Part shown: piece by piece, positions 1-10,488 of the stretch | Layout of the letters: the number at the start of each line of letters is the position of its first letter | Position numbering within the stretch: the stretch's first letter is position 1 | Source of the DNA: Microstegium vimineum | Taxonomy: Eukaryota; Streptophyta; Magnoliopsida; Poales; Poaceae | DNA: 64,000 nt | Assembly (NCBI GenBank): GCA_022036555.1 | Contig: CM039119.1 | Span: 25,936,723-26,000,722, forward strand | Reading direction: 5' to 3' | The notes under the pieces: model-generated | The model's database searches: none | The model's input: only the letters and a program-made list of their open reading frames with translations | Told to the model about the DNA's origin: nothing | Program-made: the position numbers and the translations under genes

Positions 1-1213
1 CTACCCATAGAAGGCCAGAGGAGGGCCCACCTGCCATAGGGGTGGTCGGCCGACCACCCCCTTGGTCGGTTTGGCTGCTGCCAACCGCCTTACCTATACC
101 CACATGTTGAAGATCACCACCATCCATCTTTGGTCGGTTCTAAGGCGGTTTGATCTAAGGGTGGAGGATGGAAGGCCCTAGATCGCTGACGTGGCGATGG
201 AGTAGCCCCTACTCCACCTCCCACTATAAATAGAGGGTCACACCCCCCTCTCTACACATTATGAAGAAGCCTACAAGCTCTATTCCTTAGATTGTTCTAG
301 TAGTTTAGTCTAGAGTGGGAGTTAGAGTTGAGTCGAGCTGCGCTTGGGATTTCCGGAGTTGCCTTCTGAAAAGTCTGGTATAGCTCTTGTATCTTTCCTT
401 CTTTGTAAGACTTTATCTTATTCAATATATTATCCTTTCTCTCTACTTTACTTAGTATTTACTTTGAGCATTACTATACTAGATATAGTATTGTTATATG
501 CTTTTGCTCTTTAATAGTCTTTACATTCATAGTTTGTGATTCTTGTGACCTTTTCTGTATGTGATCATTGTCTGTCCTAGGGTGCTTTGATTATAGATCA
601 TAGTCAAAGTAATAAGCTATGTGTAAGCGTGGTTCTTATACATCATCTTATCCTTGGTTACCGTTTGCAGCACAGATTGTTTGTGGTAGCTAGCAAGAGG
701 TGACAACCTTGTCTAGTCGTTGTATTCCACCCGTGTTTTTAGGCAAGTTCTTAAAAGGTAAGGCACTCGTAAGAAGAGGGCGCGGTCCGGTAGGAGTTTT
801 GTCCTACCACTGATCTATCCCCTTGCCTAGCATACTTGTATTGAGGAGGCAAACTATAGTGTTTAGACTAGTTAATTGGCTAAGTATATTGAAGTAGAGT
901 GAATTGCTTAGGAGTCCCTTGTACTCTCTCGTTGTCCTCCCACCTAGCTATTCTATTTAGTCCGTTCTAAGTATCATTTACCTTGGTTTATTCATGCATC
1001 AACCCTTCCTATCATATATATCATTTACCCCCTATACTAGTTGGTACTAAGTTGAGATGCTCTCTAGGATCTCTCTCTAATTATCATTTCTAGCCCAACT
1101 TTCTCTTGGGAAAATATAAATTACGATACCTTGGAATACTCCTAGGTGAAGTGCTACAACGGTATAATCTGTGCGCTTGCGGATTTATCCAATAGTCATA
1201 AGAAATATCAACA
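1..1213 (+). mobile_element. Partial 5' LTR of Athila-like gypsy element A0
   Basis: This is the right-hand part of a long terminal repeat; its start lies left of the window. It ends in the canonical CA (…tatcaaca) and is followed 8 bases later by a primer-binding site. A TATA box at 222-232 fits the LTR promoter. The stretch 772-1283 (LTR end, primer site and some leader) is repeated at 4678-5190, and a small piece near 812-902 recurs inverted at 26014-26106. The LTR carries a perfect 22-bp palindrome at 39-60 centred on GGTCGGCCGACC, a motif that marks this element group throughout the window. The LTR 3' end is shared in sequence with the LTRs of A1 and A2, but the rest is a different subfamily. 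Confidence 0.85.
222..232 (+). promoter_or_regulatory. TATA box of A0 LTR
   Basis: ACTATAAATAG lies downstream of a CT/CCAC-rich stretch and about 1 kb before the LTR end. The same arrangement (cctactccacctc then ctataaata) occurs in the A1 and A2 LTRs, which supports it as the retrotransposon promoter. The transcription start is not visible and is inferred to be about 30 bases downstream. Confidence 0.6.
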
Positions 1214-1221
1214 AGCATTTC

Positions 1222-1239
1222 TGACGCCGTTGCTGGGGA
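1222..1239 (+). other. Primer-binding site (tRNA-Asp type) of A0
   Basis: TGACGCCGTTGCTGGGGA matches, with two changes, the sequence TGGCGCCGTTGCCGGGGA that is complementary to the 3' end of plant tRNA-Asp and is typical of Athila-lineage gypsy elements. A less good second copy follows at about 1294-1311 (tgacaccgttgccggaga), inside a short duplication of the leader. Confidence 0.8.
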
Positions 1240-1431
1240 TAGAGATTTATCTCTATTTTTGGTGCGACGCTAAGAAATGTCAACAAGCATTTCTGACACC
1301 GTTGCCGGAGAAAGCTTAGCCTAGAAATTTTAATTAGATTGAATTCAGAGATTCTCGTTAACTTAGCTATCAATTAGTCTTAGGTGTTTACCCCTGCCTG
1401 TATCTTCCTTTCTTGTCAAGCCAGACCGTGT

Positions 1432-3489
1432 ATGAGCGGTTTCCAACTACCGGGGAACTATCTAGAAGATCTCGAGCAGTTGTTGAGGAGGACTAGACGT
1501 CGTCAAGTTCCCCCTCAGAGGTTCATTTCGACCCAGAATCCGTTCAAGGAAGAAGGCTCTACACCACCACTCAAGGAAGCTATGGCCCAGAAGGCGATCT
1601 CTGACTTCTCGGCTCCGTCTGCTACCCACGTAGCTCAGGGTCCCGAGGTCAACTTCGGGGATGCCACCTTCGAGCTGAAGCCTAACTTGAGCCACATGGT
1701 GCAGGCCAATTTATTTTGCGGGAAACCTCATGAGGATGCCAATGCTCATCTCCAGCACTTCATAAAGTTATGTGGCACATTTACTATCAAGGGAGTGGCG
1801 TCTGACGCCATTCGCCTTCATCTTTTCCCATTCTCGCTATTAGGAAAGGCGAAGCAATGGTTCTACGCCCACAAAGAAGAAGCCACTACATGGGAGAGGT
1901 GTGCTAACGCATTCCTCAAGAAGTTCTTCCCGATGGGCAAAACTAATGCTCTTCGTGGAAAGATCTCAAGCTTCCAACAACAATCTGACGAGACGATTCC
2001 CGAAGCATGGGAGCGTCTCCAGGAGTATATTCGTGCCTGTCCTCATCGTGGGATAGACGACTGGCTCCTGATTCAAGGATTCTACCACGGGCTCACTAGC
2101 ATGTCCCGTAGTCACCTTGATGCTGCCGTTGGAGGGGCATTTCTCCAACACACAGTGAGAAATGCCAAGGACCTCATCGAGAAGATGGTAATCAACCAAG
2201 GATGGGGTGAGGAACGTCTCCAGCCAAAGAGGAGAGGTATGCACACCGTTAATGAGGTGGACATGCTCTCTGCCAAGATGGACCTCCTGATGAAGAAGAT
2301 AGAAGAAAGTTTTAAGAAGGATCGAGAGGTCATCTACCCCATCGCCGCCGCACAAGCCATTGAAGCTGATCCATGGTGCGAGGTATGTGGAGGAAATGAT
2401 CACTCGGGCAACAACTAACCCGAGACTTCGAAGGAGGGCGTGAACTTCATCATCAACAACAACAATGGATATTGACCCCAACAACAAGGAGGATGGAACT
2501 CGCGCCCCTTCTACCAAGGTAATGGAGGTAATAGCAATTACAATAATTACAATTCTTACAATAACCAGCCTTCATTGAAAGATCTTGTTCTTGGTCAATC
2601 TAAGATTAATGATGGTATAAATAAAAAGATGATTGCCAATGATAAAGTTCTTAAAACTCTTGGTGAAAAGATGGATAGCTTTGCAACTGCCATAAAAAAT
2701 CAATTGAGTTTTAATAAAATGCTAGAAACCCAGTTAGCTCAATTAGCAGCAGTTATGCCATCTATAGAACAAGATAAAATTACTGGGAAACCAGAAGATT
2801 CAATTGAACATGTTAACATGGTAACAACAAAGTTCGGTAAGCCTCCACTTCGCTCCAATTGGGGCTATCTTCTCGATCATCCCTTCATCATGAAGAAGGA
2901 AGATCCAGGCCACCCGACCATGAAGTGCTCAATCGAACAACAAACCTTCCACACCGCCTTCTGCGATCTCGGATCGGGCGTCAACATCATGTCTAAGGTA
3001 ACTTATGATAACTTGTTAGGAGGACCTTTGGTCCCTACATGTGTTCACTTACAGATGGCAGATCAAACAATAAGGTTTCCCGAGGGACTCGCAAGGGATA
3101 TCTTGGTGAACATCCAAGATGAATACATTCCCACCGATTTCATCATCTTGGACATAGGAGCCAACGTGGAAGTCCCCATCATCTTGGGAAGGCCCTTTCT
3201 CAACACCACCAATGCGGTCATCTACGTAGGATCGGGCCAGATCCACTTCTAGTTCCCGAGCCACAAGGTAAAATGTGCTTTTAATGGTTATAAACTTAAC
3301 AAACAGGCTAAAGCACAACCACCAATAAGAAGAGTTCGAGCCCCGTGCCAAAAGAAACAGTACCCGGAGGCCAAGATCAATGAACTCAAGGAGGATGAAC
3401 CCGCCAATCCAAGGCAGGTTTGGAAAGCAAAGGAGGTGCACACACCACGGTCTCCATCTCCAGAGCCATCAAGTGCACCCGTGGAATGA
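1432..3489 (+). pseudogene. A0 gag-protease polyprotein, disrupted
   Basis: One reading frame runs from ATG 1432 to TGA 3487-3489, broken by in-frame stops TAA 2416, TGA 2473 and TAG 3250. The first part (about residues 85-250) has the retrotransposon gag signature: HLQHFIKLC, LFPFSLLGKAKQWF, FLKKFFP. It is followed by a zinc knuckle (CEVCGGNDH) whose fourth ligand position is the stop at 2416. A basic-acidic linker with QPSLKDLVLGQ, LGEKMDSF and ETQLAQLA matches Athila-type gag. The aspartic protease follows near 2965, with DLGSGVN in place of the usual DLGAS and the flap-side motif IILGRPFL. No reverse transcriptase, RNase H or integrase follows, so A0 was either non-autonomous or has lost pol. 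The upstream GTG at 1384 is open but is not a likely plant start. Confidence 0.88.
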
Positions 3490-4473
3490 ACAAGAAGGAG
3501 AGTCCTACTCCAAGGAGTTAAAATCAAGGAGTCTTCGCCGAAAGGTAAGTCGGTAGTTATCTTTTATTTCCCTTCTTACATTTAGTTCAATTTTTTAATT
3601 TCTTTCATGCTTAAAATTTAGAACCATGAAGTTTAGATTAAATAAAACCTAAGAATTAGTTTAGCACTAAAAATTGACAAAAGGTAGGGCCATAGAGTGG
3701 TCGGCTGACCACCCTATGCACCTATTTTGGCTTAATTAAAAAGAGAAAGACAATGTGATCTTTATAAAAGAAAAAGGAAAAAAATGGAGGACTAGGGGGG
3801 TCGGCCGACCAACCTAGGTGCCCCATGTTCATCCCTCTTTCTTCCCCATCATCCTTTGTTCAAGAATCTCATGATTTGAGTAGTGAGACTTTCAAAAATC
3901 AGATCTATCTTTAGGGGACATCTCTTTTGCCTTGTCATGCTTTAAAGTACATCAATCACTTTTGGTTAAAGCATGACACATCCTTGTCTCCCACTACTCC
4001 TTGTCCAAAGTGGGGAATCATGACGCCTATAACTTTCACTTTGTCATGCTTTGAAAAAGAAAACACATCAATCACTTTTGATCAAAGCATGACATACCTT
4101 TGTCCCCCACTACTCTTTGTTTAAAGAGGAGAATCTTGACCACTTTTATTAAGCTTTTGAACACATCACAAATTATGCTTCACCTTTCACCAAGAACTAG
4201 AAAAAAGCATGAGTGGAATCCCCACTTTAGGGGGTCGGGCGACCACCCTATGATCACCTCCTCTCTCTTTTGCTTTGTGTAAGACATCTACTAAAGATAG
4301 TGATCATGGCACCCAAGGGCATGCCTAAGGGGTGGTCGGCCGACCACCTCATGGTACCCCCTTGGTGCCATTCCCTTCCTCTATAAAACCCCATGCAAGG
4401 AGAGCTCAATCCATCACACCTCAACCAGAATCCAGTTCTAGTTCAAGCCTCTCCTTGCTTTGCTCTCTCCTCT
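3490..4473 (+). mobile_element. A0 3' region and LTR-like promoter segment, no gene
   Basis: No coding frame of note. The stretch carries GGTCGGCCGACC-like palindromes near 3697, 3796, 4226 and 4330, as do the LTRs and 3' regions of A1 and A2. A TATA-like ctataaaacc lies near 4380 just after the last palindrome, followed by a CT-rich leader, which looks like an LTR promoter of a related subfamily. The 5' half is AT-rich and holds a local duplication (separate entry). The exact 3' end of A0 is not visible because a CACTA end begins at 4474. Confidence 0.5.
3933..4140 (+). repeat. Local direct duplication, each copy with an 11-bp inverted repeat
   Basis: Two diverged copies (about 3933-4022 and 4042-4140) share cacatcaatcacttttg, cccactactc and other blocks. 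Each copy begins with TGTCATGCTTT and has the exact reverse complement AAAGCATGACA 25-32 bases later (3933-3943 with 3968-3978; 4042-4052 with 4084-4094), so each can fold into an 11-bp stem. The stems are identical while the loops differ. Confidence 0.8.
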
Positions 4474-4677
4474 CACTACAAGAAAAAGGGGTATTAACGA
4501 CAGGATATCCACAAAAGTGTGGTCGTCCATGGTTGTTAAAAGCTCCATCATTAATACAATTAACGACCACATAATATTCCCCTTCGTTAACTTTTCAACG
4601 ACCATACAATATGCGGTCGTTGATACTAGACTCTAGCCACCACATTCCTAATAATAGCGACCACATTTTTCATCGTT
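4474..4677 (+). mobile_element. CACTA (En/Spm-type) transposon left end, truncated
   Basis: The segment starts with CACTACAAGAAAAA, the common terminal inverted repeat start of plant CACTA transposons. Inside are short subterminal repeats in both orientations based on aCGACCACA/TGGTCGTt (around 4500-4660), as expected for transposase-binding subterminal repeats. No right terminus (…TTGTAGTG) is present. The segment stops where the A0-type LTR sequence starts at about 4678, so only the left end or a deletion derivative remains. No ORF. Confidence 0.7.
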
Positions 4678-5190
4678 AGAAGAGGGTGCGGTATGGTAGG
4701 AGTTTTGTCCTCCTACTGATCTATCCCCTCGCCTAGCATACTTGTATTGAGGAGGCAAACTATAGTGTTTAGACTAGTTAATTGGCTAAGTATATTTAAG
4801 TAGAGTGAATTGCTTAGGAGTTCCTTGTACTCTCTCATTGTCCTCCCACCTAGCTATTCTATCTAGTCCGTTCTAAGTATCATTTACCTTGGCTTATTCA
4901 TTCATCAACCCTTCCTATCATATATATCATTTACCCCCCTATACTAGTTGGTACTAAGTTAAGGTGCTCTCTAGGATCTCTCTCTAATTATCATTTCTAG
5001 CCTAGCTTTTCCTTGGGAAAATATAAATTATGATACCTTGGAATACTTCTAGGTGAAGTGCTACAACGGTATAATCTGTGCGCTTGCGGATTTATCCAAT
5101 AGTTATAAGAAATACCAACAAGCATTTCTGGCGCCGTTGCCGGGGATAGGGATTTATCTCTATTTTTGGTGATACGCTAAGAAATGTCAA
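4678..5190 (+). mobile_element. Second copy of A0-type LTR 3' half with primer site
   Basis: The sequence is a close copy of 772-1283, from agaaGAGGG through the LTR end (…aataccaaca near 5119), the primer-binding site and about 45 bases of leader. The primer site, TGGCGCCGTTGCCGGGGA at about 5130-5147, is a perfect tRNA-Asp match, better than that of A0 itself. Because the copy includes leader downstream of the primer site, it is the 5' end of another element and not A0's 3' LTR. It breaks off at about 5190 in the duplicated leader word aatgtcaac. Confidence 0.82.
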
Positions 5191-5381
5191 CCGTATTTAG
5201 ATAAGAAAAATACATTAAAAAGAAATAAAATGTTATTATATCTTAATGTCAATGTTTGAAATCCTGGTTTAAAGGAGCCAACGTTACAAATCCTATTTTA
5301 GAGAAACCACTTGTTTGGAGTCCTATTATAGCCACTTTCTTAGTAGAATTTGGGGACCATCCTCACTTGAATACTAGTAAT
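5191..5381. other. AT-rich spacer of unknown origin
   Basis: About 190 bases lie between the LTR fragment and the next LTR. They start AT-rich and end in tcctcacttgaatactagtaat. No gene, repeat end or motif is recognised here. Confidence 0.4.
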
Positions 5382-5861
5382 TGTTGACACCGTATTTTTG
5401 CACGGCTAGATACGTGTTCATGGGCCTCCTGGCAGGCCTTCGGAGAAAACATTCAGATGGACTCGAAAGATCGACTAAGGAAAGATGGAATCACAGGAAG
5501 ATTTTTCGGCCGACTACAGCAGAACGTGCGCAGCTAACTATACACTTTGTACCTGATATCCTGTGAAAGCCGTTTATACATTGTTACTATACTTCATACT
5601 ATTTTGAGTTGACTCTTTAGTCAATATCCTTCACTCATTTGGCTATGTGAGAGCTGCACATTCATGGAACTGTCTGACAATAACCGACAGATTCCATAAT
5701 TTGATATTTCACTTCCTTATCAATTACAGGTCAAATTGACTAGCACGCCTGAGACCAATCCCCGAAGTGGCCTAAGCCGCTTAAGAGGTTTAGGAGATTG
5801 CACGGTCTCCGCGGGTCTTGCGTGGTGCTGATACCAGAAGACCCCATTTTGTGTGTCAACA
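5382..5861 (+). mobile_element. 5' LTR of Tat-like gypsy element G3
   Basis: The 480-bp segment begins TGTTGACACCG and ends GTGTCAACA, giving the inverted terminal repeat TGTTGACAC/GTGTCAACA expected for an LTR. It is followed four bases later by a primer-site-like sequence. One cggccgac core lies near 5506. No second copy is present in the window, so the 3' LTR is missing. Confidence 0.7.
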
Positions 5862-6495
5862 CATTTTGGCATGCCTAGTGGGACCACAATTGTCAAACAT
5901 GGACAAAGTCAAGGCCAGAGTCCCAAACCCAACTCAAGACGAGAGACTGAAGGCCCTCGGTCCAGATTCCCGGGTGACCGAGGAAGAATTTCAAGATCCT
6001 ACGAAGGATGGAAAGGAAAAGAGCTTTGCTCGTCTTAGACGGGATGGTTGATCCACCCAAGGTCAACTACTTGGTCACCACTCAGGATAGGTTGAGGCGT
6101 CAAAATGAGAGAGCTAAAGAGAAGAAACCGATGGTGGAGCATTCTAGAGTTGGATAGCCGATCGACGTGCATGAAAACTGCCCATTCTTCACATACTGCC
6201 TCATCAAGGACTTGGAGTTGCCCTCCAGGGACAATTTCCCCGGTTGCAATGAACGATTTGAGGAATATATAAGGCTCCAAGCTGATGGCCAATTCACTTA
6301 GGGACGAGTGGAATGCAAGGAAGGGAATCGGCGCATCATCGAAGATGGATCATACTCGATCTCAGGAGAGCCAGCCTGACGAGCACAGACATCTCAAAGC
6401 CCCAGAAGGCTAACCAAGACCCAGAAGAGGAGGGTCCGACGTCAGAGGGCTGACAGGTGGTGTTGCAAGGTAGCAAATCGCGCCGCAAGCTTCTT
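5862..6495 (+). pseudogene. G3 5' leader and gag amino-terminal fragment
   Basis: A primer-site-like TGGCATGCCTAGTGGGAC starts at 5867; I could not assign it to a tRNA. A coding stretch follows from about 5899 (MDKVKARVPNPTQDERLKAL), with a shift near 6045, then a frame with conserved-looking text (FFTYCLIKDLELPSRDNF, about 6180-6240). No gag core domain or zinc knuckle is reached before the sequence passes into A1-type sequence near 6500. I read this as the truncated 5' end of a gypsy element; the protein itself is not firmly recognised. Confidence 0.5.
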
Positions 6496-6502
6496 CCTAC
6501 CT

Positions 6503-7836
6503 ATGGAATTCAAGGTACCGATGGGTACTGAAGTATATTCTGACTTTGATGAGTTAGAGTTTGGGAAGACCCAGAAGCATCCTTTCCAAAAGAGACCTCA
6601 CCTTTCTAAACCTCTCATGAAGGGATCTTTCCAAAAGCCTCCCAAATCAACATCATCCTGTGCCTCGACTTCCCACATGGCACATCAGGAAAAGCTTGGG
6701 ATACCTGATCAAGAAATGTCGAGTGAGCTTATAGAAGGAAAACCAATATGCTTAGAAGCCAAATCTATCCTCTCCTTCTCTATGCCCACATCTGACTTAT
6801 CCCATGAACCCAATTTCTAACCCATCCTTGATCCTAATGATCCCCCATGTGTTCCTTTATTCAAGTCTTATGATGACCCACTTCATGACTTTGGGAATTC
6901 ATTAAGACACCCGAGGCATGGAAGCCATGAATGCCATATATCTGACCAAGAGGAGCATAATCAACGGTTAGAGCCTCTGTCTACCGTTGTAAGTCAAGAA
7001 TGGTTGGATGAGGGCAAATCCTCAAAAGAAGTCACTAAAATGCCCACACATGTGAGGAGAATATCCTGTCAAGTGTTGGGCATTGATGGTGAATTTTGCT
7101 ATGATCCTAGCCTCAGGATCAACATCATTCCTCATTTCCATGTTCCAACATTATCAAAGGATCATCTATCCCAATCACAAAAACATCTTAGACTCCCCAA
7201 TGGTCAAATCCTTGATTGTTTAGTAGTCCTCCATAATGTTCTTGTGATGGTTGATGATCTCAAGATCTTCCTAGATTTCCATATCTTTGACCTTCCTGGA
7301 CTTTCCTTTCATCTTACCTTTATTGGAAGGCCAATCATGAGAATCTTGGAGAACACAATAGGAAATGAGAAGCTTGGTCATAAATAGGTGAAGATTATCT
7401 ACCCATTTGGTCTTCCCGACCTCTCATCAAAGGGTTAGAATCCAAACCAGTTCTTGATCCAAGGGGTGAGCTTATGTCAATCTCGCTAACAGCCATGACC
7501 CATTCAAGCCTTGAGAATGACTTGAAATGTCATGAGAAAGAAAGTGCTCACCCACTCCCACAAATGGAAGATTCTACAAATGAGCATGAAAGTTATTCCC
7601 CAATCTTCCAATCAAATCCATGCTCAAATGAGAAATCTCCTAATTCAATCCTTCCCTCTACCATCACCACACACATGATCTACAACCTCTTCATGCTTCT
7701 AGTTTCAAAAATCTTTGCAAGGTTGGTTGTAGATGTGTTTGTCTATCACAATTTTTGCAAATCTCGTAGTGGTTTTGGTCTTGAGGATAGGTCTGAAAAT
7801 GTTGGAGTTGAAGGGAAAACCGCTTCACCAATATGA
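6503..7836 (+). pseudogene. A1 protease-like carboxy half of gag polyprotein, disrupted
   Basis: The frame matches the A2 protein through KPPKSTSSCASTSHMAHQ, RRISCQVLGIDGE, PNGQILDCL and FIGRPIMRIL. The protease-like core near 7080-7150 has CYDPSLRINIIP where gypsy proteases have a D-S/T-G triad, so the catalytic motif looks altered in the same way as in A2 (DPSLG). Breaks seen: stop TAA near 6818, a stop TAG near 7385 caused by a one-base deletion relative to A2, and a shift into the frame that ends at 7836. The upstream gag core is missing. It is probably not functional. Confidence 0.8.
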
Positions 7837-8678
7837 GTTGCAACTTGAAGGTTTCCCAAAGACAAGCTTGTGTCTTAAAATTAAGCACTTTTGGGAGATA
7901 ACCCAAGCCTTCTTCTTTTCCATTAAAGTTTGCTTAAAAATGAATTTAATTAATTAATTAAAATTAAATAATAATAAAAAAATTAGTTTCCCAAAATTAT
8001 AAAATAAATAAAATGACTTTGTTAAATGAAATTAAGGGAATATTTACGAAAGTGTTTCTTCGTGTATTTTTATCACTAACCATTTTAGGTTTGAACAAAA
8101 AGAATGATGGAGCAAAACACAAGGTATGTCCAGGAAAACATCTCTTAATAATGAAGCACATTCAAAAGAGTGTTCCACATCCTAGACTTAGATTTGCTCA
8201 TTATCAAATGGTGCAAAATTCAAGTATGGGGGAGTGGAATTCCCTAAGAAATTTATGTCATGCTTCATTCTTAATTTTGTTTGGTTGTCTCTACCTTGCT
8301 TTCTCTTTATACCTTGCTCATCTTGCTAAGTCATAGAAATAATATTAAAAAACAAATCAAAATATGCAAATGTTCATCTGGTTCACCATCCATACTCTTG
8401 TCTCTTCTTAAAATGACTCTCTTTGTTCTTTAATGCTTCCTGGTTCTGTTATGAGTATGCTTTAGTTTGGGAGTAGCGTACGTACTCCTATAAGCTCTTT
8501 AAATTAAGCATGGTGCTTAGGTTAAATAGCCTTCCTTAATCAAATTAGACATGGTGTCAAGTTTGATTATTGAACCAAAAACTACTTGTATGGAAGCTGG
8601 TTGTACTTTTAGACTAACCCATGAAAGATGACTTCAAAATTTTGGTAGGTAAGTCATGAGATCGTTCATAGAGACAAA

Positions 8679-9011
8679 TTAAGGTTTAAGGTAGTTTTGA
8701 AATAATCTTGCACACCTTTGCCTTAACCTTGCTTGGTTTTTAATTGGTGAACAATAAGGAAACATCTTATGATGTGCTAAAATGCTAAAGCCAACTTTTC
8801 TATAGCATAAAAGATGTCCTCTATTTCCATGACAACAATGCCCTTGCTTCAAATTATTCATGAATCCCTTTAGGTATGTGTTGTCCACTAATCCTTCGTA
8901 GGAGAGAAGCAATGAATGGAGAAAAAGGGTCTGAGTACAATGCAATGATTCACAGAAGAAAGACCATTCGTCATCATCAATATCGTGACGCAAGGAATCG
9001 TCACGCTTCAA
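8679..9011 (-). other. Antisense ORF conserved between A1 and A2 (110 codons)
   Basis: The open frame on the strand opposite to the element has a counterpart at 48749-49030. Over about 93 aligned residues I count roughly 11 differences. Shared text includes DIDDD, CESLHCTQTLFLHSLLL, EGLVDNTY, CHGNRGHLLCYRKVGF and ILAHHKMFP. No known domain is recognised. Survival of the frame in two diverged copies could be selection or chance; no promoter or splice signal was identified. Confidence 0.35.
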
Positions 9012-9584
9012 GATTACGACTGCAACACCTTTAAAGGTAAATGGTCAGTGCCTTAAAAGTTTTCATGAACATGAATCACCTGAGCATGAAATTGACATGG
9101 TAGATTTTGTCCTTTATCCAATTTAGAACTAAAATCTACATGTTTTATTTTTTGTCCATTTTTCATGTTTGACCCTAGAATTAGCATGTACCTAGCGTTG
9201 TCACCTCCCACACGAAATCTTGGCCCATTTAGCCCCAAAAGGCGGTCGGCCGACCGCATATTGAGGCTTCTCAGCCCGACGTTGCACGGCCTGCCTAACC
9301 TGACCTGTGGGACCTCCAATCCAGGCTTGGTCGAGCCAAACCTCTCTAAAAGCGGTCAGCCGACTGGGGTTTTTGCCCTTTAGCCTTGCACGTTGCTCCT
9401 GACAGTGGATCAATAGTTCTCTCCTGTTTTTGTCATGATCCAAGTGAAAATAGAGGCGAAGGGCATTGGATTCTATCTTCTTTACCTCTCCCTCTTCTTC
9501 TTCCTCCTCTTACCTTGTTCTTCTTCAACACCAGTAGAAATTCCATCTCATGTTGCTTCCCTTCTCACCTTCCTTGACCTCACT

Positions 9585-9801
9585 ATGGTTCCACCAAGAA
9601 GAAGAGCGATATGGAAAAGTTCTATGTGTTGTTACCAAACAAAGCATTACCAACTTAGAAGAAAAGGTCTCTGAGGAGAGAATGACGCGTCTAGGTCTTG
9701 AGGATAGCTTTAATGATCTTCACATTATCACTAATACAAAGTTCAAGCACTTTTCCAAAGCCATTGAGAGAGAGGATCTCCTTGCCCCTCCTTCCCCTTA
9801 G
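9585..9801 (+). pseudogene. Conserved small ORF with coiled-coil-like carboxy end (A1 copy)
   Basis: ATG 9585 follows a CT-rich leader, and the start MVPPRR is shared with A2. The second half, in another frame, reads SITNLEEKVSEERMTRLGLE then DSFNDL and EREDLLA, ending in PPSP plus stop at 9801. The A2 counterpart (48189-47957) keeps nearly the same protein text. One base differs between the copies at the frame join (aagttc here, aagtttc in A2), so at least one copy is shifted. The spacing of leucines and charged residues suggests a short coiled coil. The function is unknown. Confidence 0.4.
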
Positions 9802-10158
9802 TAATCCTCTAGAGCCATTGGCACAACCTGCCTCATGGCCCTGATAGAAGAGAGCATGAAGAGATGCTTGTCATCCCTTATGCTAAGGCCATGTAAAAAA
9901 TAAGACCTTCTCTCTCCATCTTCTACCTTGATAGCAACAAGATACTTAGGCTTGATAGTCTATCACTCATGAATCAAAGAACATATGCCTAAGCTATCAA
10001 TGATAAAAGAAACTCTTGGTTTTGCTGGCATCTTACCCCAGCAGAACCCCTGCATTTGATCTCTCTTTGTCCCATGTTGCAGTATGCAGTGAAACAAGTA
10101 TGGGGGGGGTATCGGTCGACACCCTAACATACCATTTCACCAGATCGACCATGGAATC

Positions 10159-10488
10159 ATGATGTACATGGTCATGACACGTCCCACGAAAAAATTGGAC
10201 CTCATCGGCCACTTTTGTGCATCGGCCGATGCATGTTCGGGGCCAAATCGCAGAATGGACAGAGCAGATCAATGTTTAGAGGTAAGGGAGTCTAATGCAG
10301 AGACCGAAGTGGCCAAATGGCCCCGAAGGGCGGTCGGCCGACCACACCTAGAAGGCCCGGGCCCACTAGCCAGTGTGCACTCAACTTCAACATCCATTCT
10401 GTCTGGTTTGCCACGTCTCTCCCCTTTTCCTTTATGCTTTTTTTATTTATTTGTTTACTCATTTTCTCTTTTAATAAAAATGAAATAA
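10159..10488 (+). other. Conserved small ORF spanning a GGTCGGCCGACC palindrome (A1 copy)
   Basis: The open frame of 109 codons begins near MVMTRPTKKLDLIGHF and continues with AKWPRRAVGRPHLEGPGP; the palindrome encodes the AVGRP part. The A2 copy (47575-47276) is open over the same text with about ten differences. There is no known domain. It may be a by-product of a conserved non-coding repeat and not a real gene. Confidence 0.3.

Noticed and set aside
1384..1431. GTG at 1384 as the start of A0 gag
   Set aside because: A non-ATG start is unlikely in a plant element; ATG 1432 follows in the same frame.
4300..4473. Promoter and leader of a host gene (TATA-like ctataaaacc and CT-rich leader)
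   Set aside because: No ORF follows, and the upstream palindrome matches the LTR promoters of the A elements.
7953..7975. ttaattaatta tract as an origin or matrix attachment signal
   Set aside because: A matching tract occurs at the collinear place in A2 (near 49755); it is a plain AT-rich part of the element.
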